The notes beneath the pieces are model-generated. The model was not told the DNA's origin. It saw only the letters and a program-made list of their open reading frames with translations, and searched no databases. A program made the translations under genes and the position numbers. Shown in pieces: positions 8,876 to 17,928 of a stretch of DNA of 64,000 nucleotides (positions are counted from its first letter, which is position 1; each line of letters opens with the position of its first letter). The stretch comes from Oscillospiraceae bacterium (GTDB lineage: Bacteria; Bacillota; Clostridia; Oscillospirales; Ruminococcaceae). The stretch is from the NCBI GenBank assembly GCA_020054675.1, contig JAIHAL010000004.1, forward strand, positions 1 to 64,000, written 5' to 3'.

Positions 8876-9901
8876 TCATAAAATAATCATTGCATCGCCA
8901 AAGCTGAAAAAGCGGTATTTTTCATCAACGGCAATTTTATATGCGTTCATTGTTTTTTCATAGCCAAGAAAAGCGCTGACAAGCATTATCAAAGTGCTCT
9001 CCGGAAGATGAAAATTTGTTATAAGCCCGTCAAGAGCCTTAAATTTATATCCCGGGCTGATGAAAATATCGGTATACCCCTCCCTTTCCGAAAACTCGCC
9101 GAAAAACGTCGCCACGCTTTCAAGTGTTCTACATGAAGTGGTCCCGACCGCTATCACCCTGCCGCCTTCAGCTTTGGTCTTATTTATCAAATCGGCGGTT
9201 TCCTTTGGCAAAAAATAATGCTCGGAATGCATTTTATGCTCTGATATATCCTCAACCTTAACCGGCCGAAAAGTTCCAAGTCCCACATGGAGAGTAACGT
9301 ATGCAATATTAACTCCCATTTCCTTAATCTCATCCAGCATTTCAGGCGTAAAATGAAGTCCCGCCGTCGGCGCCGCAGCCGAACCGGGCTCCTTTGAATA
9401 AACCGTCTGGTATCTTTCGCTGTTTTCAAGTTTTTCCTTAATATAAGGCGGCAAAGGCATCTGCCCTATCTTTTCAAGCACGTTAAAAAAATTCCCGTCG
9501 CAAGAAAATTGTACAATGCGGTTCCCACTTTCCAAAACCTCAATTACTTCCGCAGTCATAATCCCATCGCCAAAAGAAAACTTGGTTCCCACCTTTGCTT
9601 TCTTGCCGGGACGGCATATGATTTCCCAAATCATATTGCCCTTTTGCTCCAAAAGCAAAAACTCAATAAAAGTTTTATTATCGCATTTTTCCCCGTAAAG
9701 TCTTGCCGGCAGGACCCTTGAATTATTAAGCACAAGCAAGTCACCTTTTTTCAAATACCGGCATAGATTATAGAAACGGTCATGGATTATTTCTCCGCTT
9801 CCCCTGTCGATTTTCATAAGCCTTGATGCGTTCCTTGGCTCTATCGGAGTCTGGGCAATAAGCTCTTCCGGAAGTTCATAATAAAAATCTGAAGTTTTCA
9901 T
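8876..9901 (-). CDS. queA: S-adenosylmethionine:tRNA ribosyltransferase-isomerase
   Basis: The 341-aa enzyme moves the ribosyl part of S-adenosylmethionine onto preQ1-tRNA to give epoxyqueuosine. Hallmarks are the N-terminal [23 protein letters not shown], the central [13 protein letters not shown], and the C-terminal [30 protein letters not shown] precedes the ATG. It is first in the minus-strand run queA-tgt-mntP-HAD-XRE-acyl-CoA synthetase, and starts about 60 bp from the lysine operon promoter on the other strand. Confidence 0.97.
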   Translation of the reverse strand: MKTSDFYYELPEELIAQTPIEPRNASRLMKIDRGSGEIIHDRFYNLCRYLKKGDLLVLNNSRVLPARLYGEKCDNKTFIEFLLLEQKGNMIWEIICRPGKKAKVGTKFSFGDGIMTAEVIEVLESGNRIVQFSCDGNFFNVLEKIGQMPLPPYIKEKLENSERYQTVYSKEPGSAAAPTAGLHFTPEMLDEIKEMGVNIAYVTLHVGLGTFRPVKVEDISEHKMHSEHYFLPKETADLINKTKAEGGRVIAVGTTSCRTLESVATFFGEFSEREGYTDIFISPGYKFKALDGLITNFHLPESTLIMLVSAFLGYEKTMNAYKIAVDEKYRFFSFGDAMIIL

Positions 9902-9963
9902 TAAAAAATATTCCCTTTCCGTATGTTTTAATGCTGTATTTTAAAAGAAATTCAAAATAATCA

Positions 9964-9992
9964 TTGACACGTCAAAATAAAAATGATATTAT
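9964..9992 (+). promoter_or_regulatory. sigma-A promoter of the asd-dapA-dapB operon
   Basis: TTGACA (9964-9969), a 17-bp spacer and TATTAT (9987-9992). Transcription would start near 9999, about 11 nt before the lysine aptamer. Confidence 0.85.
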
Positions 9993-10009
9993 AAAAACAT
10001 AAATATTCG

Positions 10010-10175
10010 GATAGAGGCGCGGCCGCGAAAAGTAATTTCTCTGAGAAAGCCTTATTTCTATGACGGGAAACGAAAGGCAAAGCCGCCGAAGGATGTCGGT
10101 TTAGGGCGCCGGCAATCCTGGTTGCAAGCCGAACAGGTTTGCAATTGTCATCATGCGGTATGATGGAGAGCTATC
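10010..10175 (+). ncRNA. Lysine riboswitch (L-box)
   Basis: The aptamer is closed by GATAG (10010-10014) pairing with CTATC (10171-10175). L-box conserved segments appear in order: AGAGGCGC, AAGTAA, GGGAAACGAAAGGC, GCCGCCGAAGG (10082-10092), CCTGGTTGC, TGTCATCATGCGG and GATGGAGAGCTATC. A rho-independent terminator follows, then asd, dapA and dapB, all enzymes of diaminopimelate/lysine synthesis. By family precedent, lysine binding favours termination and shuts off the operon. Confidence 0.95.
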
Positions 10176-10239
10176 GACATATGGTTGCCGGATTTAACAT
10201 CGGCTCAAAGTGTCAACATTTCTATTATATTGTATGATG

Positions 10240-10263
10240 AACCGGTTTTCAACCGGTTTTTTT
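10240..10263 (+). terminator. riboswitch-controlled terminator
   Basis: AACCGGTT (10240-10247), loop TTC and AACCGGTT (10251-10258), followed by a T run. It lies between the lysine aptamer and asd, as expected for the expression platform. Confidence 0.88.
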
Positions 10264-10310
10264 AATATTTATAAAATCCGTTAAAAATTTTAACCAAAAG
10301 GAGCATACTT

Positions 10311-11390
10311 ATGAAGCAATTTAAAGTCGGCATTATAGGCGCTACGGGAATGGTAGGACAGAGATTTTCCATCCTCCTTGAAAATCATCCTTGGTTTAAG
10401 GTGGTTGCAGTTGCGGCTTCCCCGCGTTCAAAGGGCAAAACCCTTGAAGAGGCAATAGGGGACCGCTGGGCTATGCCAAAGCCTATTCCGGAAAGCATGA
10501 AAAACCTTATCGTTTATGATGCCGCTGCGGATATAAAAGAAATAGCAGCACAGGTCGATTTTGTATTTTGTGCGGTAGATATGAAAAAAGATGAAATCAA
10601 AGCCCTTGAAGAAGCTTACGCCAAGGCGGAATGTCCGGTTATTTCAAACAATTCCGCACACAGAGGCACTCCGGATGTTCCTATGATTATCCCGGAAGTA
10701 AATCCTGAACATGCGGAAATAATACACTCCCAGCGCAAAAGGCTTGGCACAAAAAGAGGCTTTATAGCGGTTAAATCAAACTGCTCAATACAAAGCTATG
10801 TTCCCGCCCTTGCTCCCCTTATGGATTATGGCGTAACCAAATGCCTTGCATGCACATATCAGGCTATTTCAGGCGCAGGAAAAACTTTTGAAACATGGCC
10901 GGAAATGGTTGACAATCTCATACCCTTCATCGGCGGGGAAGAAGAAAAATCCGAGCTTGAACCTCTCAAGGTTTGGGGCAAAATTGAGGGCGATAAAATC
11001 GTAAACGCAACATCCCCGTCAATTACAACACAATGCCTTAGAGTTCCTGTTTCTGACGGACACACCGCCGCAGTATTTGTTTCCTTTGAGAAAAAGCCTG
11101 CAAAAGAAGAAATATTAAAGCTCTGGAAAGAATTCAAAGGAGTTCCCCAAGAATTGAATCTCCCCTCGGCGCCAAAGCAATTCCTTAACTATTTTGAAGA
11201 AGACAACCGTCCTCAGGCAAAGCTTGACAGGGATTTGGAAAACGGAATGGCAATCTCCATAGGCCGTTTAAGGGAAGACAGTCAATATGATTACAAATTC
11301 GTATGCCTCTCGCACAACACGGTAAGAGGTGCTGCCGGCGGAGCCGTTTTAATGGCTGAACTTCTTGCCGCAAAGGGATTTTTAGACTAA
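10311..11390 (+). CDS. asd: Aspartate-semialdehyde dehydrogenase
   Basis: The 359-aa enzyme reduces aspartyl phosphate to aspartate semialdehyde with NADPH. The nucleotide loop GIIGATGMVGQRF is at residues 8-20. The catalytic cysteine is Cys158 in KSNCSIQSY. The RVPVSDGHTAAVFVSF segment and the C-terminal NTVRGAAGGAVLMAE complete the fold. The SNCSIQ active site is typical of the archaeal/fungal-type Asd rather than the E. coli type. AAAAGGAG precedes the start. It is first in the lysine-riboswitch operon, 30 bp before dapA. Confidence 0.95.
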   Translation: MKQFKVGIIGATGMVGQRFSILLENHPWFKVVAVAASPRSKGKTLEEAIGDRWAMPKPIPESMKNLIVYDAAADIKEIAAQVDFVFCAVDMKKDEIKALEEAYAKAECPVISNNSAHRGTPDVPMIIPEVNPEHAEIIHSQRKRLGTKRGFIAVKSNCSIQSYVPALAPLMDYGVTKCLACTYQAISGAGKTFETWPEMVDNLIPFIGGEEEKSELEPLKVWGKIEGDKIVNATSPSITTQCLRVPVSDGHTAAVFVSFEKKPAKEEILKLWKEFKGVPQELNLPSAPKQFLNYFEEDNRPQAKLDRDLENGMAISIGRLREDSQYDYKFVCLSHNTVRGAAGGAVLMAELLAAKGFLD

Positions 11391-11420
11391 TATTTTCAAT
11401 ACATTTAAAAGGGTGATATT

Positions 11421-12311
11421 ATGAAAAATACCGTTTTTACAGGAGCCGGAGTGGCAATCGTCACCCCTATGAACGCCGATGGAAGTGTAAATTACGCAAA
11501 GCTGCGGGAACTTATAGATTTTCAGATTGAAAATTCAACGGACGCAATAATCATATGCGGAACAACGGGCGAATCCTCAACTTTGACGGACAGCGAACAC
11601 GTTGAATGCATCCGCATTGCCGTTGAACAAACAAGGAAAAGGGTTCCGGTAATTGCCGGAACAGGCAGCAACGATACAAGATATGCAATAGAGCTTTCAA
11701 AAGAAGCTCAAGGCTTAGGCGCGGATGCTTTGCTGCTCGTAAGCCCGTACTACAACAAAACCTCGCAGCGCGGTCTTATTGCCCATTTTACGGCTATTGC
11801 CGACAGTGTTGACATTCCTATAATACTTTACAATATCCCTCCGCGGACAAATGTAAACATAGCAATCGATACTTTCGTTGAGCTTTCAAAGCACAAAAAC
11901 ATCGTCGCCGTAAAAGAGGCCGGCGGAAGCATAAGCTATGTTGCCGAAATAATTGCCGCCTGCGGCGAAAACCTTGACGTTTACAGCGGAAACGATGACC
12001 AAATCGTTCCCATAATGTCGCTTGGCGGAAAGGGAGTTATTTCGGTTCTTTCAAACATAATGCCAAAAGAAACCCATATTATGACAAAACTTTGTCTGGA
12101 AAATAACTTCCACGAAGCGGGTAAAATGCAAATAGAGCTTTTAAAGCTTATAAACAATCTCTTTATTGACGTAAATCCGATACCGGTAAAGGAAGCCATG
12201 AACCTTATGGGCATGAACGTGGGCGAATGCAGGCTCCCGCTTATAAGGATGGAGCAAAAGAAAATTGATGCCCTTGCCGAATCAATGAAAAAAGCAGGAC
12301 TTATCAAATAA
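11421..12311 (+). CDS. dapA: 4-hydroxy-tetrahydrodipicolinate synthase
   Basis: The 296-aa TIM-barrel aldolase condenses pyruvate with aspartate semialdehyde. GTTGESSTL (about residues 48-56), the YYNKTSQRGL loop, YNIPPRTNVN, and the Schiff-base Lys165 in AVKEAGGS are all present. GGGTG lies before the ATG. It is second in the operon, 12 bp before dapB. Full length. Confidence 0.97.
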   Translation: MKNTVFTGAGVAIVTPMNADGSVNYAKLRELIDFQIENSTDAIIICGTTGESSTLTDSEHVECIRIAVEQTRKRVPVIAGTGSNDTRYAIELSKEAQGLGADALLLVSPYYNKTSQRGLIAHFTAIADSVDIPIILYNIPPRTNVNIAIDTFVELSKHKNIVAVKEAGGSISYVAEIIAACGENLDVYSGNDDQIVPIMSLGGKGVISVLSNIMPKETHIMTKLCLENNFHEAGKMQIELLKLINNLFIDVNPIPVKEAMNLMGMNVGECRLPLIRMEQKKIDALAESMKKAGLIK

Positions 12312-12323
12312 TTTTATTAAGGA

Positions 12324-13082
12324 ATGATTGATTTGACCGATATAGCTATATGCGGCTGCAACGGAAAAATGGGAAAAGTAATATACGGCATCATAAAGGA
12401 CCGCAGCGACTGCCGCGTTGTTGCCGGAATTGATGTGAATACCAATCAATACGCCGATTTTCCCGTCTTTCCAATCCCAAATGAAATGACCGCTAAGCCG
12501 GATGTGATAATTGATTTTTCACATCCTTCCTCCCTTGAACCGCTCATTGAATACGGGCTTTCATCAGGCTGTGCAATAGTTTTTGCCACAACCGGATATT
12601 CCGCCGAACAGATTGCCAAAATTAAAAAGGCCTCGGAACAAATTCCCGTATTTTTTACATTCAATATGTCGCTTGGAATAAATTTGCTTGTGGAGCTTGC
12701 CAAAAAAGCCACCTCGGTTTTGGGCGGACAGTTTGACATTGAAATCATTGAAAAGCACCATAACCAAAAAATTGATGCCCCAAGCGGCACCGCTTTAATG
12801 CTTGCGGATGCAATAAACGAAACCCTTAACAATTCATGCCAATACATCTATGACAGGCATTCGCGCAGGCAAAAACGTGACAAAAACGAAATAGGCATCC
12901 ACGCAGTCAGAGGCGGAACTATTGTCGGCGAACATGAAGTCATTTTTGCCGGCCGCGATGAAATCATCACCCTTTCCCACTCTGCCACATCAAAAGAAAT
13001 CTTTGCGGTCGGTGCGGTAAATGCGGCGGTTTTCCTTAAAGGCAAAAAAAGCGGGCTTTACAATATGTCAAATTTGATTTGA
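12324..13082 (+). CDS. dapB: 4-hydroxy-tetrahydrodipicolinate reductase
   Basis: The protein is about 252 aa. The N-terminal Rossmann loop is ICGCNGKMGKVI, and the catalytic/substrate region is EIIEKHHNQKIDAPSGTALML near residue 150. The C-terminal SHSATSKEIFAVGAV block is also present. It reduces the DapA product to tetrahydrodipicolinate. The ATG at 12324 directly abuts the AAGGA ribosome site, so the in-frame TTG at 12333, nine bases downstream of it, is the more likely start and gives the typical N-terminus (M)TDIAICG. It is the last gene of the riboswitch operon. Confidence 0.95.
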   Translation: MIDLTDIAICGCNGKMGKVIYGIIKDRSDCRVVAGIDVNTNQYADFPVFPIPNEMTAKPDVIIDFSHPSSLEPLIEYGLSSGCAIVFATTGYSAEQIAKIKKASEQIPVFFTFNMSLGINLLVELAKKATSVLGGQFDIEIIEKHHNQKIDAPSGTALMLADAINETLNNSCQYIYDRHSRRQKRDKNEIGIHAVRGGTIVGEHEVIFAGRDEIITLSHSATSKEIFAVGAVNAAVFLKGKKSGLYNMSNLI

Positions 13083-13102
13083 CAAAACAGCTTGCGCACA
13101 TA

Positions 13103-13142
13103 AAAGAAGCGGACTGATTTTGTTTTCAGTCCGCTTCTTTAA
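13103..13142. terminator. terminator after dapB (bidirectional)
   Basis: A perfect 15-bp stem (13103-13117 with 13126-13140), with A and T runs outside. It ends the lysine operon and can also catch read-through from the converging GH115 gene. Confidence 0.92.
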
Positions 13143-13233
13143 TTATATTTCGGTAATTGCAATTATTTCTATTTTATTACAAAATATAATGTACAGCATT
13201 TACATGATTTCTTATTAAAGCTTTTAGCAATGA

Positions 13234-16131
13234 CTAATCGGCTTTGCCTAAATAATAAGTTTCTGTCGGGCCCAAATAGCTTGGCGCCGGCTTATTGCCT
13301 TCCTTATAAATAACCAGTTTTTCCAGCACAAAGCCCGGACTTACCGCATACACCTTTAAAGTATTTAATCCCTCATGGCAATGAATCTTTACAGACTGCT
13401 TATGAATATTTTCAAGCACTCCTGTTGCCCAAAAATGACTATTTACTCTTTGTCCTTCGGGTATGGCGTTAACCGTGGCAATATCATCGTCATTAGCCTG
13501 AATGCCATAAAACAAAGTATTTTCATTAGTAACGGCATTTGATGGCTGCATATACAATTCAACCTCATATGTGCCGGTTTCTTTTACCGTAAAATAATAT
13601 TCCAAATAAGGAGCATCCTTGCCTGCCGTATAATATGCCGTTGTTGGAAATGCTTTTACGGCAGATAAAGTTTTTCCATACCCATGTATAATTTCAAAAC
13701 GGCACAATTCACCTTTATCATTGACAAAATCTTTCTTTTGATAAAAATGCTCCGCTTCTATAGATATGTATCCGTTTGTTTCAATAAAGGTTTTATCAGG
13801 CAATCCTTTTATATCAGGCAAAGATGCCTTAACAAATATCGTGCAAGTGCCGCAAGGCATTTTTATCACTATTTTTCCGTCAGTTTCTCCATCTTGCAAA
13901 TTACGGTCTATCTTTACCTTGATTACTTCAAACGTATTATTTATTCCATCCAGGGTGCCTTTTTCTTTTGAACATTTAAGCCATTTATTATTGCAGCTAA
14001 TTGTATATTCGGCTAATTTATCACTTATGCTGAATATTGTAAATGAAGCTTCGTCCACATCCGGCCTGAGAAAATCATTCATAAACAAGCTATGATGGTC
14101 CCAGCCGCCCTCACAGTGCTGCTCGGTTCCATCCAAAGCCACAGACAATCTCGGCTTATTGGCAGGCAAGACATTCATCAGCACGGGCTTTTGACATTCA
14201 TCTTCGTTCCAGCAAGTAAAGCCCATATGTTCAGAAAGCCCCATGCCATACCATTTTCCATTGTCAATGGTATGATATTCCTCTATCAGCTCTTTATCCC
14301 GCTGCAAACATTCCTTAATTTCATCTATTAACTTATTAGCTTCCATATACCCAAATTTTGCATAATAATGATTTTTGCCGTTAAGCAGCCACATTTTCTG
14401 CAAATTTAAATTTCCCACAACAGGATAATAAACAAGAGAAAAATAAGCCGGCAGGTTATTTTTATCCACAACATTATACAATTCATCAGCAACATCAAGC
14501 AAATAATGAATTTCCTGCAAAATATTATCAGTTTCCTTATAATTTACAGGATGATATACATCTGCATTCATGGCCTCAGGTCTGCGCTTATGGGCAATTT
14601 TTGTATAGCCGGTAATCAATTCATAAACCTTATCCATTTGCTCATCATTAAACACGCCGTCAAACTGCTTTCCAATCCATTGTCTTGTATAATCATCCGT
14701 TTTATTGATTGCGTTTGTACCCCATTTGTCAAAATCATATGCTAAATCCAAGAAAAATGATAATGGAAATTCCTGTGTGCAAATATCACCTACATTTACA
14801 ATCCAAAGCTCACGAATCCCAAAATCATATGCCATAGTCATTTGTTCCCATATTTTAGGTAAATAGGAACTGTTAATCCATTCATATGAAATTGGCCCTC
14901 CATGATAATCAAAATGATAATACATGCCGTAACCGCCCTTATGACTGCGCATTTTTTCGGTCGGCAGGGTCCTTAAATTCCCATGATTATCATCGCAAAG
15001 CATAATAATAACATCTTCAAGCTCTTCATACCCCATTAATCCCGGAGTATTTTCATCCCCATAAAAGAATGGCTCTACTTCCTTATATAATGCAAGCATT
15101 CTCGGCACTTCAGAAAGGTTTTGATTAACGCATTCCTTTATAAGACGGTTTTGCGTTTTAATTACATCACGAAGCAAGTTAATATTATCGGCCAGTGTAG
15201 CATCGTTGCCCATAATTGCCGTATCAGCTTCACCACGCATGCCAATAGTGATAACATTTTCAAATTTCCCGCTGCGTTTTAAGCCATCTTCCCAAAACTT
15301 AATAATTCCCTCTCTGTTAGTCTTAAAATTCCATGCATCTCCGTATATCGAATCTTTTCCTCGCAAATATTTATACTCCTCGCCATATCGCAAACACGGC
15401 TCATGATGGGAAGCTCCCATTATTACTCCGTATTCATTTGCCAGTTCATGGCTGGCGAGTCCGGGCCCGTCATCGCTGAATCGTGAGGACCACATTGCCG
15501 GCCAAAGATAATTTCCCTTTAACCTTAACAACAACTCAAAAACATGGTCGTACATATTTGCATTGAAGCCGCCAAAATTTTTCATCGTCCAATTGCCAAA
15601 TGCAGGCCATTCGTCATTTATAAAAAATCCCCTGAAACGCACAGACGGCTCTTTGGAAATATACTTTAAATTTTCGCTTAAAGATACCACAGACTTTGGT
15701 TTTGGCTTGACATCGCACCAATCAACCAATGGAGAAACACCAAGCAATTCGGACAAGTGAAACAATCCGTATATCGTCCCTCGCTTATCGCTTCCAGCTA
15801 TGACAACAGCCTTTTCAACGCCTTCAAACGGATTATCTATTACTTGAAACAAATAAACCTCCCTTTTGCCTTCAATAGCCGAAAGATTTATTATCTTTTT
15901 TTCATTAAGTTCATCAAGGACAGGAGAATGGCCTATCGTGCCATACACTATTGAATTCTTTGCCAACTTTTTTCTATCATAAGTTGCCTGCGGTGAAGCT
16001 CCAAAGACCAGCTTCACATCATGCATTACCTTGCCGGCAATTTTATTTACACCGCTGAAAGCTTCCTTTTCCTGATAAAATAATGCCTCTTCACCATTTT
16101 CTAATGCAGTCCGGCTAATTACAAAATCCAT
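13234..16131 (-). CDS. Glycoside hydrolase family 115 (xylan alpha-glucuronidase)
   Basis: The 965-aa protein matches GH115. An N-terminal domain (about 1-170) has GSDKRGTIYGLFHLSELLGVSP. The catalytic barrel (about 170-480) contains FFINDEWPAFGNW, LKGNYLWPAMWSSRF and GASHHEPCLRYGEE. Helical and beta-rich accessory domains follow, with SIEAEHFY near residue 780. GH115 enzymes remove 4-O-methyl-glucuronic acid side chains from xylan. No signal peptide is visible, so it probably works on imported aldouronic oligosaccharides. AGGAG precedes the ATG. A 36-bp perfect inverted repeat lies just upstream and may be its operator. It would work with the GH3 enzyme on glucuronoxylan. Confidence 0.93.
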   Translation of the reverse strand: MDFVISRTALENGEEALFYQEKEAFSGVNKIAGKVMHDVKLVFGASPQATYDRKKLAKNSIVYGTIGHSPVLDELNEKKIINLSAIEGKREVYLFQVIDNPFEGVEKAVVIAGSDKRGTIYGLFHLSELLGVSPLVDWCDVKPKPKSVVSLSENLKYISKEPSVRFRGFFINDEWPAFGNWTMKNFGGFNANMYDHVFELLLRLKGNYLWPAMWSSRFSDDGPGLASHELANEYGVIMGASHHEPCLRYGEEYKYLRGKDSIYGDAWNFKTNREGIIKFWEDGLKRSGKFENVITIGMRGEADTAIMGNDATLADNINLLRDVIKTQNRLIKECVNQNLSEVPRMLALYKEVEPFFYGDENTPGLMGYEELEDVIIMLCDDNHGNLRTLPTEKMRSHKGGYGMYYHFDYHGGPISYEWINSSYLPKIWEQMTMAYDFGIRELWIVNVGDICTQEFPLSFFLDLAYDFDKWGTNAINKTDDYTRQWIGKQFDGVFNDEQMDKVYELITGYTKIAHKRRPEAMNADVYHPVNYKETDNILQEIHYLLDVADELYNVVDKNNLPAYFSLVYYPVVGNLNLQKMWLLNGKNHYYAKFGYMEANKLIDEIKECLQRDKELIEEYHTIDNGKWYGMGLSEHMGFTCWNEDECQKPVLMNVLPANKPRLSVALDGTEQHCEGGWDHHSLFMNDFLRPDVDEASFTIFSISDKLAEYTISCNNKWLKCSKEKGTLDGINNTFEVIKVKIDRNLQDGETDGKIVIKMPCGTCTIFVKASLPDIKGLPDKTFIETNGYISIEAEHFYQKKDFVNDKGELCRFEIIHGYGKTLSAVKAFPTTAYYTAGKDAPYLEYYFTVKETGTYEVELYMQPSNAVTNENTLFYGIQANDDDIATVNAIPEGQRVNSHFWATGVLENIHKQSVKIHCHEGLNTLKVYAVSPGFVLEKLVIYKEGNKPAPSYLGPTETYYLGKAD

Positions 16132-16151
16132 AAATAAATCGCTCCTATATA

Positions 16152-16187
16152 TTGATTCTATAAAATGCTACCATTTTATAGAATCAA
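16152..16187. promoter_or_regulatory. perfect inverted repeat upstream of GH115 (candidate operator)
   Basis: TTGATTCTATAAAATG (16152-16167), loop CTAC, then its exact reverse complement (16172-16187). It lies 21-56 bp upstream of the GH115 start and lacks the T run of a terminator. The arms include -10-like sequences on the minus strand, so a bound protein could block the promoter. Regulator unknown. Confidence 0.6.
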
Positions 16188-16226
16188 ATTCCATGCAAAA
16201 AGCTTATTTAATTTATAAGTTTTAAA

Positions 16227-16258
16227 TATAAAAAATGCCGGCTTGCGGCATTTTTTTA
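16227..16258 (-). terminator. terminator after the PfkB kinase gene
   Basis: Stem AAAAATGCCG / CGGCATTTTT around a 5-nt loop (16231-16255), with T runs on both strands. It ends the HD-PfkB transcript and separates it from GH115. Confidence 0.88.
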
Positions 16259-16266
16259 TTTGCAAT

Positions 16267-17232
16267 TCAATTCAATTTTGATACATTCCTCATGCAATCC
16301 TCTATTTCTTCCAAGGAAGGCATGGCCGGAATCGCACCGTATTTTGTGGAACAAAGAGCTCCGCTTGCATTGGCAAAATCGGCAAATTCTTTTAACTGCG
16401 AAAAATTTATCTCCCCGGGAAGCTTTTGGCTTTCTGCCACCTTAAACAGAAAAGCTCCAAAAAAGCTGTCGCCGGAACCGGTTGTATCAACCGTTTTTAC
16501 AGAATAAGTCGGCAGGCGTTCTATTCCTCCGTTGTCGGCAATTATGCATCCTTTTGCGCCCTGTGTCACAACCGCTATTTTTATTCCATATCCAAGCAAT
16601 TTGGCAATTCCCTGCAAAAACTGGTCGCAGTCAGTAAGCATTTTCAATTCATCTTCCGAAACCTTAATTATATCTACAAACGGCAGAACGCTTTTCATTG
16701 CAGTTTTTGCCTTTGAAACATTCTCCCAAAGCATCGGCCTGTAATTTGGGTCATAGCTTATTGTTTTTCCTTTTTCTTTTGCAAGCTCCAAAAGGCTTAA
16801 TGTAGTCGAACGGCTCGGCTCGCATGTCATTGAAATGGACCCGAAATGAAATATCCTGCATTCATCCACGAGGCTTAAATCCACCTCGTCATACCTTAAA
16901 AGAGTATCCGCACCGGGTTTTCTGTAAAAAGTAAAATCCCTTTCTCCGTTTTTGCCAAGATGAACAAAAGCAAGCGTGGTTAAAGCCTCATTATCCACAA
17001 CAAGCCCTTTTGTTGATACTTTATATTCTTCCAAAGTATCTTTTAAAAATTTTCCAAAATTATCGTTCCCGACTTTCCCTATAAAAGCCGATTTCGCACC
17101 CAAAAGTGCAGTCTGCACCGCCACATTGGCAGGAGCTCCTCCTGCATTCTGCTTAAAAACATCCTCGCCTTTCGCGCCTGAATAAGGGGTGAAATCTATA
17201 AGCACCTCGCCCATTGACAATATATCAATCAT
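16267..17232 (-). CDS. PfkB-family carbohydrate kinase (fructokinase-like)
   Basis: The 321-aa ribokinase-fold enzyme has the N-terminal substrate region MGEVLIDFTPY and the first PfkB signature GGAPANVAVQTALLGAKSAFIGKVGND. The second signature is DTTGSGDSFFGAF near residue 250, with the catalytic aspartate in GSGDSF. Overall resemblance is to ScrK-type fructokinases, phosphorylating a free hexose to feed glycolysis. It is 13 bp downstream of the HD hydrolase gene and probably cotranscribed with it. Sugar specificity is inferred from family resemblance only. Confidence 0.88.
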   Translation of the reverse strand: MIDILSMGEVLIDFTPYSGAKGEDVFKQNAGGAPANVAVQTALLGAKSAFIGKVGNDNFGKFLKDTLEEYKVSTKGLVVDNEALTTLAFVHLGKNGERDFTFYRKPGADTLLRYDEVDLSLVDECRIFHFGSISMTCEPSRSTTLSLLELAKEKGKTISYDPNYRPMLWENVSKAKTAMKSVLPFVDIIKVSEDELKMLTDCDQFLQGIAKLLGYGIKIAVVTQGAKGCIIADNGGIERLPTYSVKTVDTTGSGDSFFGAFLFKVAESQKLPGEINFSQLKEFADFANASGALCSTKYGAIPAMPSLEEIEDCMRNVSKLN

Positions 17233-17245
17233 TCCATTACCTCTT

Positions 17246-17839
17246 TCATTTGTTCTCTAAAAAATAAGAAGCCTCCATATCGGCAGTACAAAGCGCAAAA
17301 GCAAGCGGAAACTGCTCAAACACCCTGCCTATTGTATTTTTCTCTTCGATTCCGGAAAAGCCCATATGATATCTTATTGCAAAAGCTTCTTCCCTTGTAA
17401 GCCTCATGAAACCTGATATTATGTAAACCGATTTTTCTCCGTGCCCATAAGGAAGCCTGTCATCTATCGTATAATAGGGGACTTTTTCCCAAACGCCCTC
17501 ATCGTTTTTTGCATTTCTGTAATCGGTCTTATAAAAATTTATCTTGCACAAGTCATGCAGAAGGGCAACTATTGCTATTGTTTCATCTGACGGATTTATT
17601 TTATACTCGCTTTGCACCCTCGGCCTTTTAAGATAATCTTTAAGGCAGTGGTAAACATTTACGCTGTGCAGAACAAGCCCTCCTTCAAAAGCGCTGTGAT
17701 ATCGGCAGCTTGCCGGAGCTTTGAAAAAATCGCTCTGCGGGGAAAGAAGGTATTCAAGCAGCTTATCGGAGCCTTCCCTATTTATATTATTCCTGTATAT
17801 GTCCAAAAATTCCTCTTTATAATTTCTATCCATATCCAT
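17246..17839 (-). CDS. HD-domain hydrolase
   Basis: The 197-aa protein has the metal-binding residues of an HD phosphohydrolase: histidines in the YHSAFEGGLVLHSVNVYHC block (about residues 47-66), the HD pair in ALLHDLCKINFY (near residue 94), then YGHGEKSV and AIRYHMGFSG. Such proteins cleave phosphate esters of nucleotides or nucleic acids; the substrate is unknown here. Some relatives resemble the YhaM/phage HD group. It has its own promoter and is followed after 13 bp by the sugar kinase gene. Start chosen at the first ATG behind AGGAAG; a second ATG lies two codons in. Confidence 0.8.
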   Translation of the reverse strand: MDMDRNYKEEFLDIYRNNINREGSDKLLEYLLSPQSDFFKAPASCRYHSAFEGGLVLHSVNVYHCLKDYLKRPRVQSEYKINPSDETIAIVALLHDLCKINFYKTDYRNAKNDEGVWEKVPYYTIDDRLPYGHGEKSVYIISGFMRLTREEAFAIRYHMGFSGIEEKNTIGRVFEQFPLAFALCTADMEASYFLENK

Positions 17840-17877
17840 TCAAGCCACTTCCTATCAAACATCATTCTTTTTTAATA

Positions 17878-17906
17878 ATTGTACAATACAATTTAAAAAT
17901 TGGCAA
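17878..17906 (-). promoter_or_regulatory. promoter of the HD-PfkB genes
   Basis: On the minus strand TTGCCA (17906-17901), a 17-bp spacer and TACAAT (17883-17878), about 40 bp upstream of the HD gene start. Confidence 0.6.
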
Positions 17907-17928
17907 GAAAAATGTTTGTGCAAACTTT

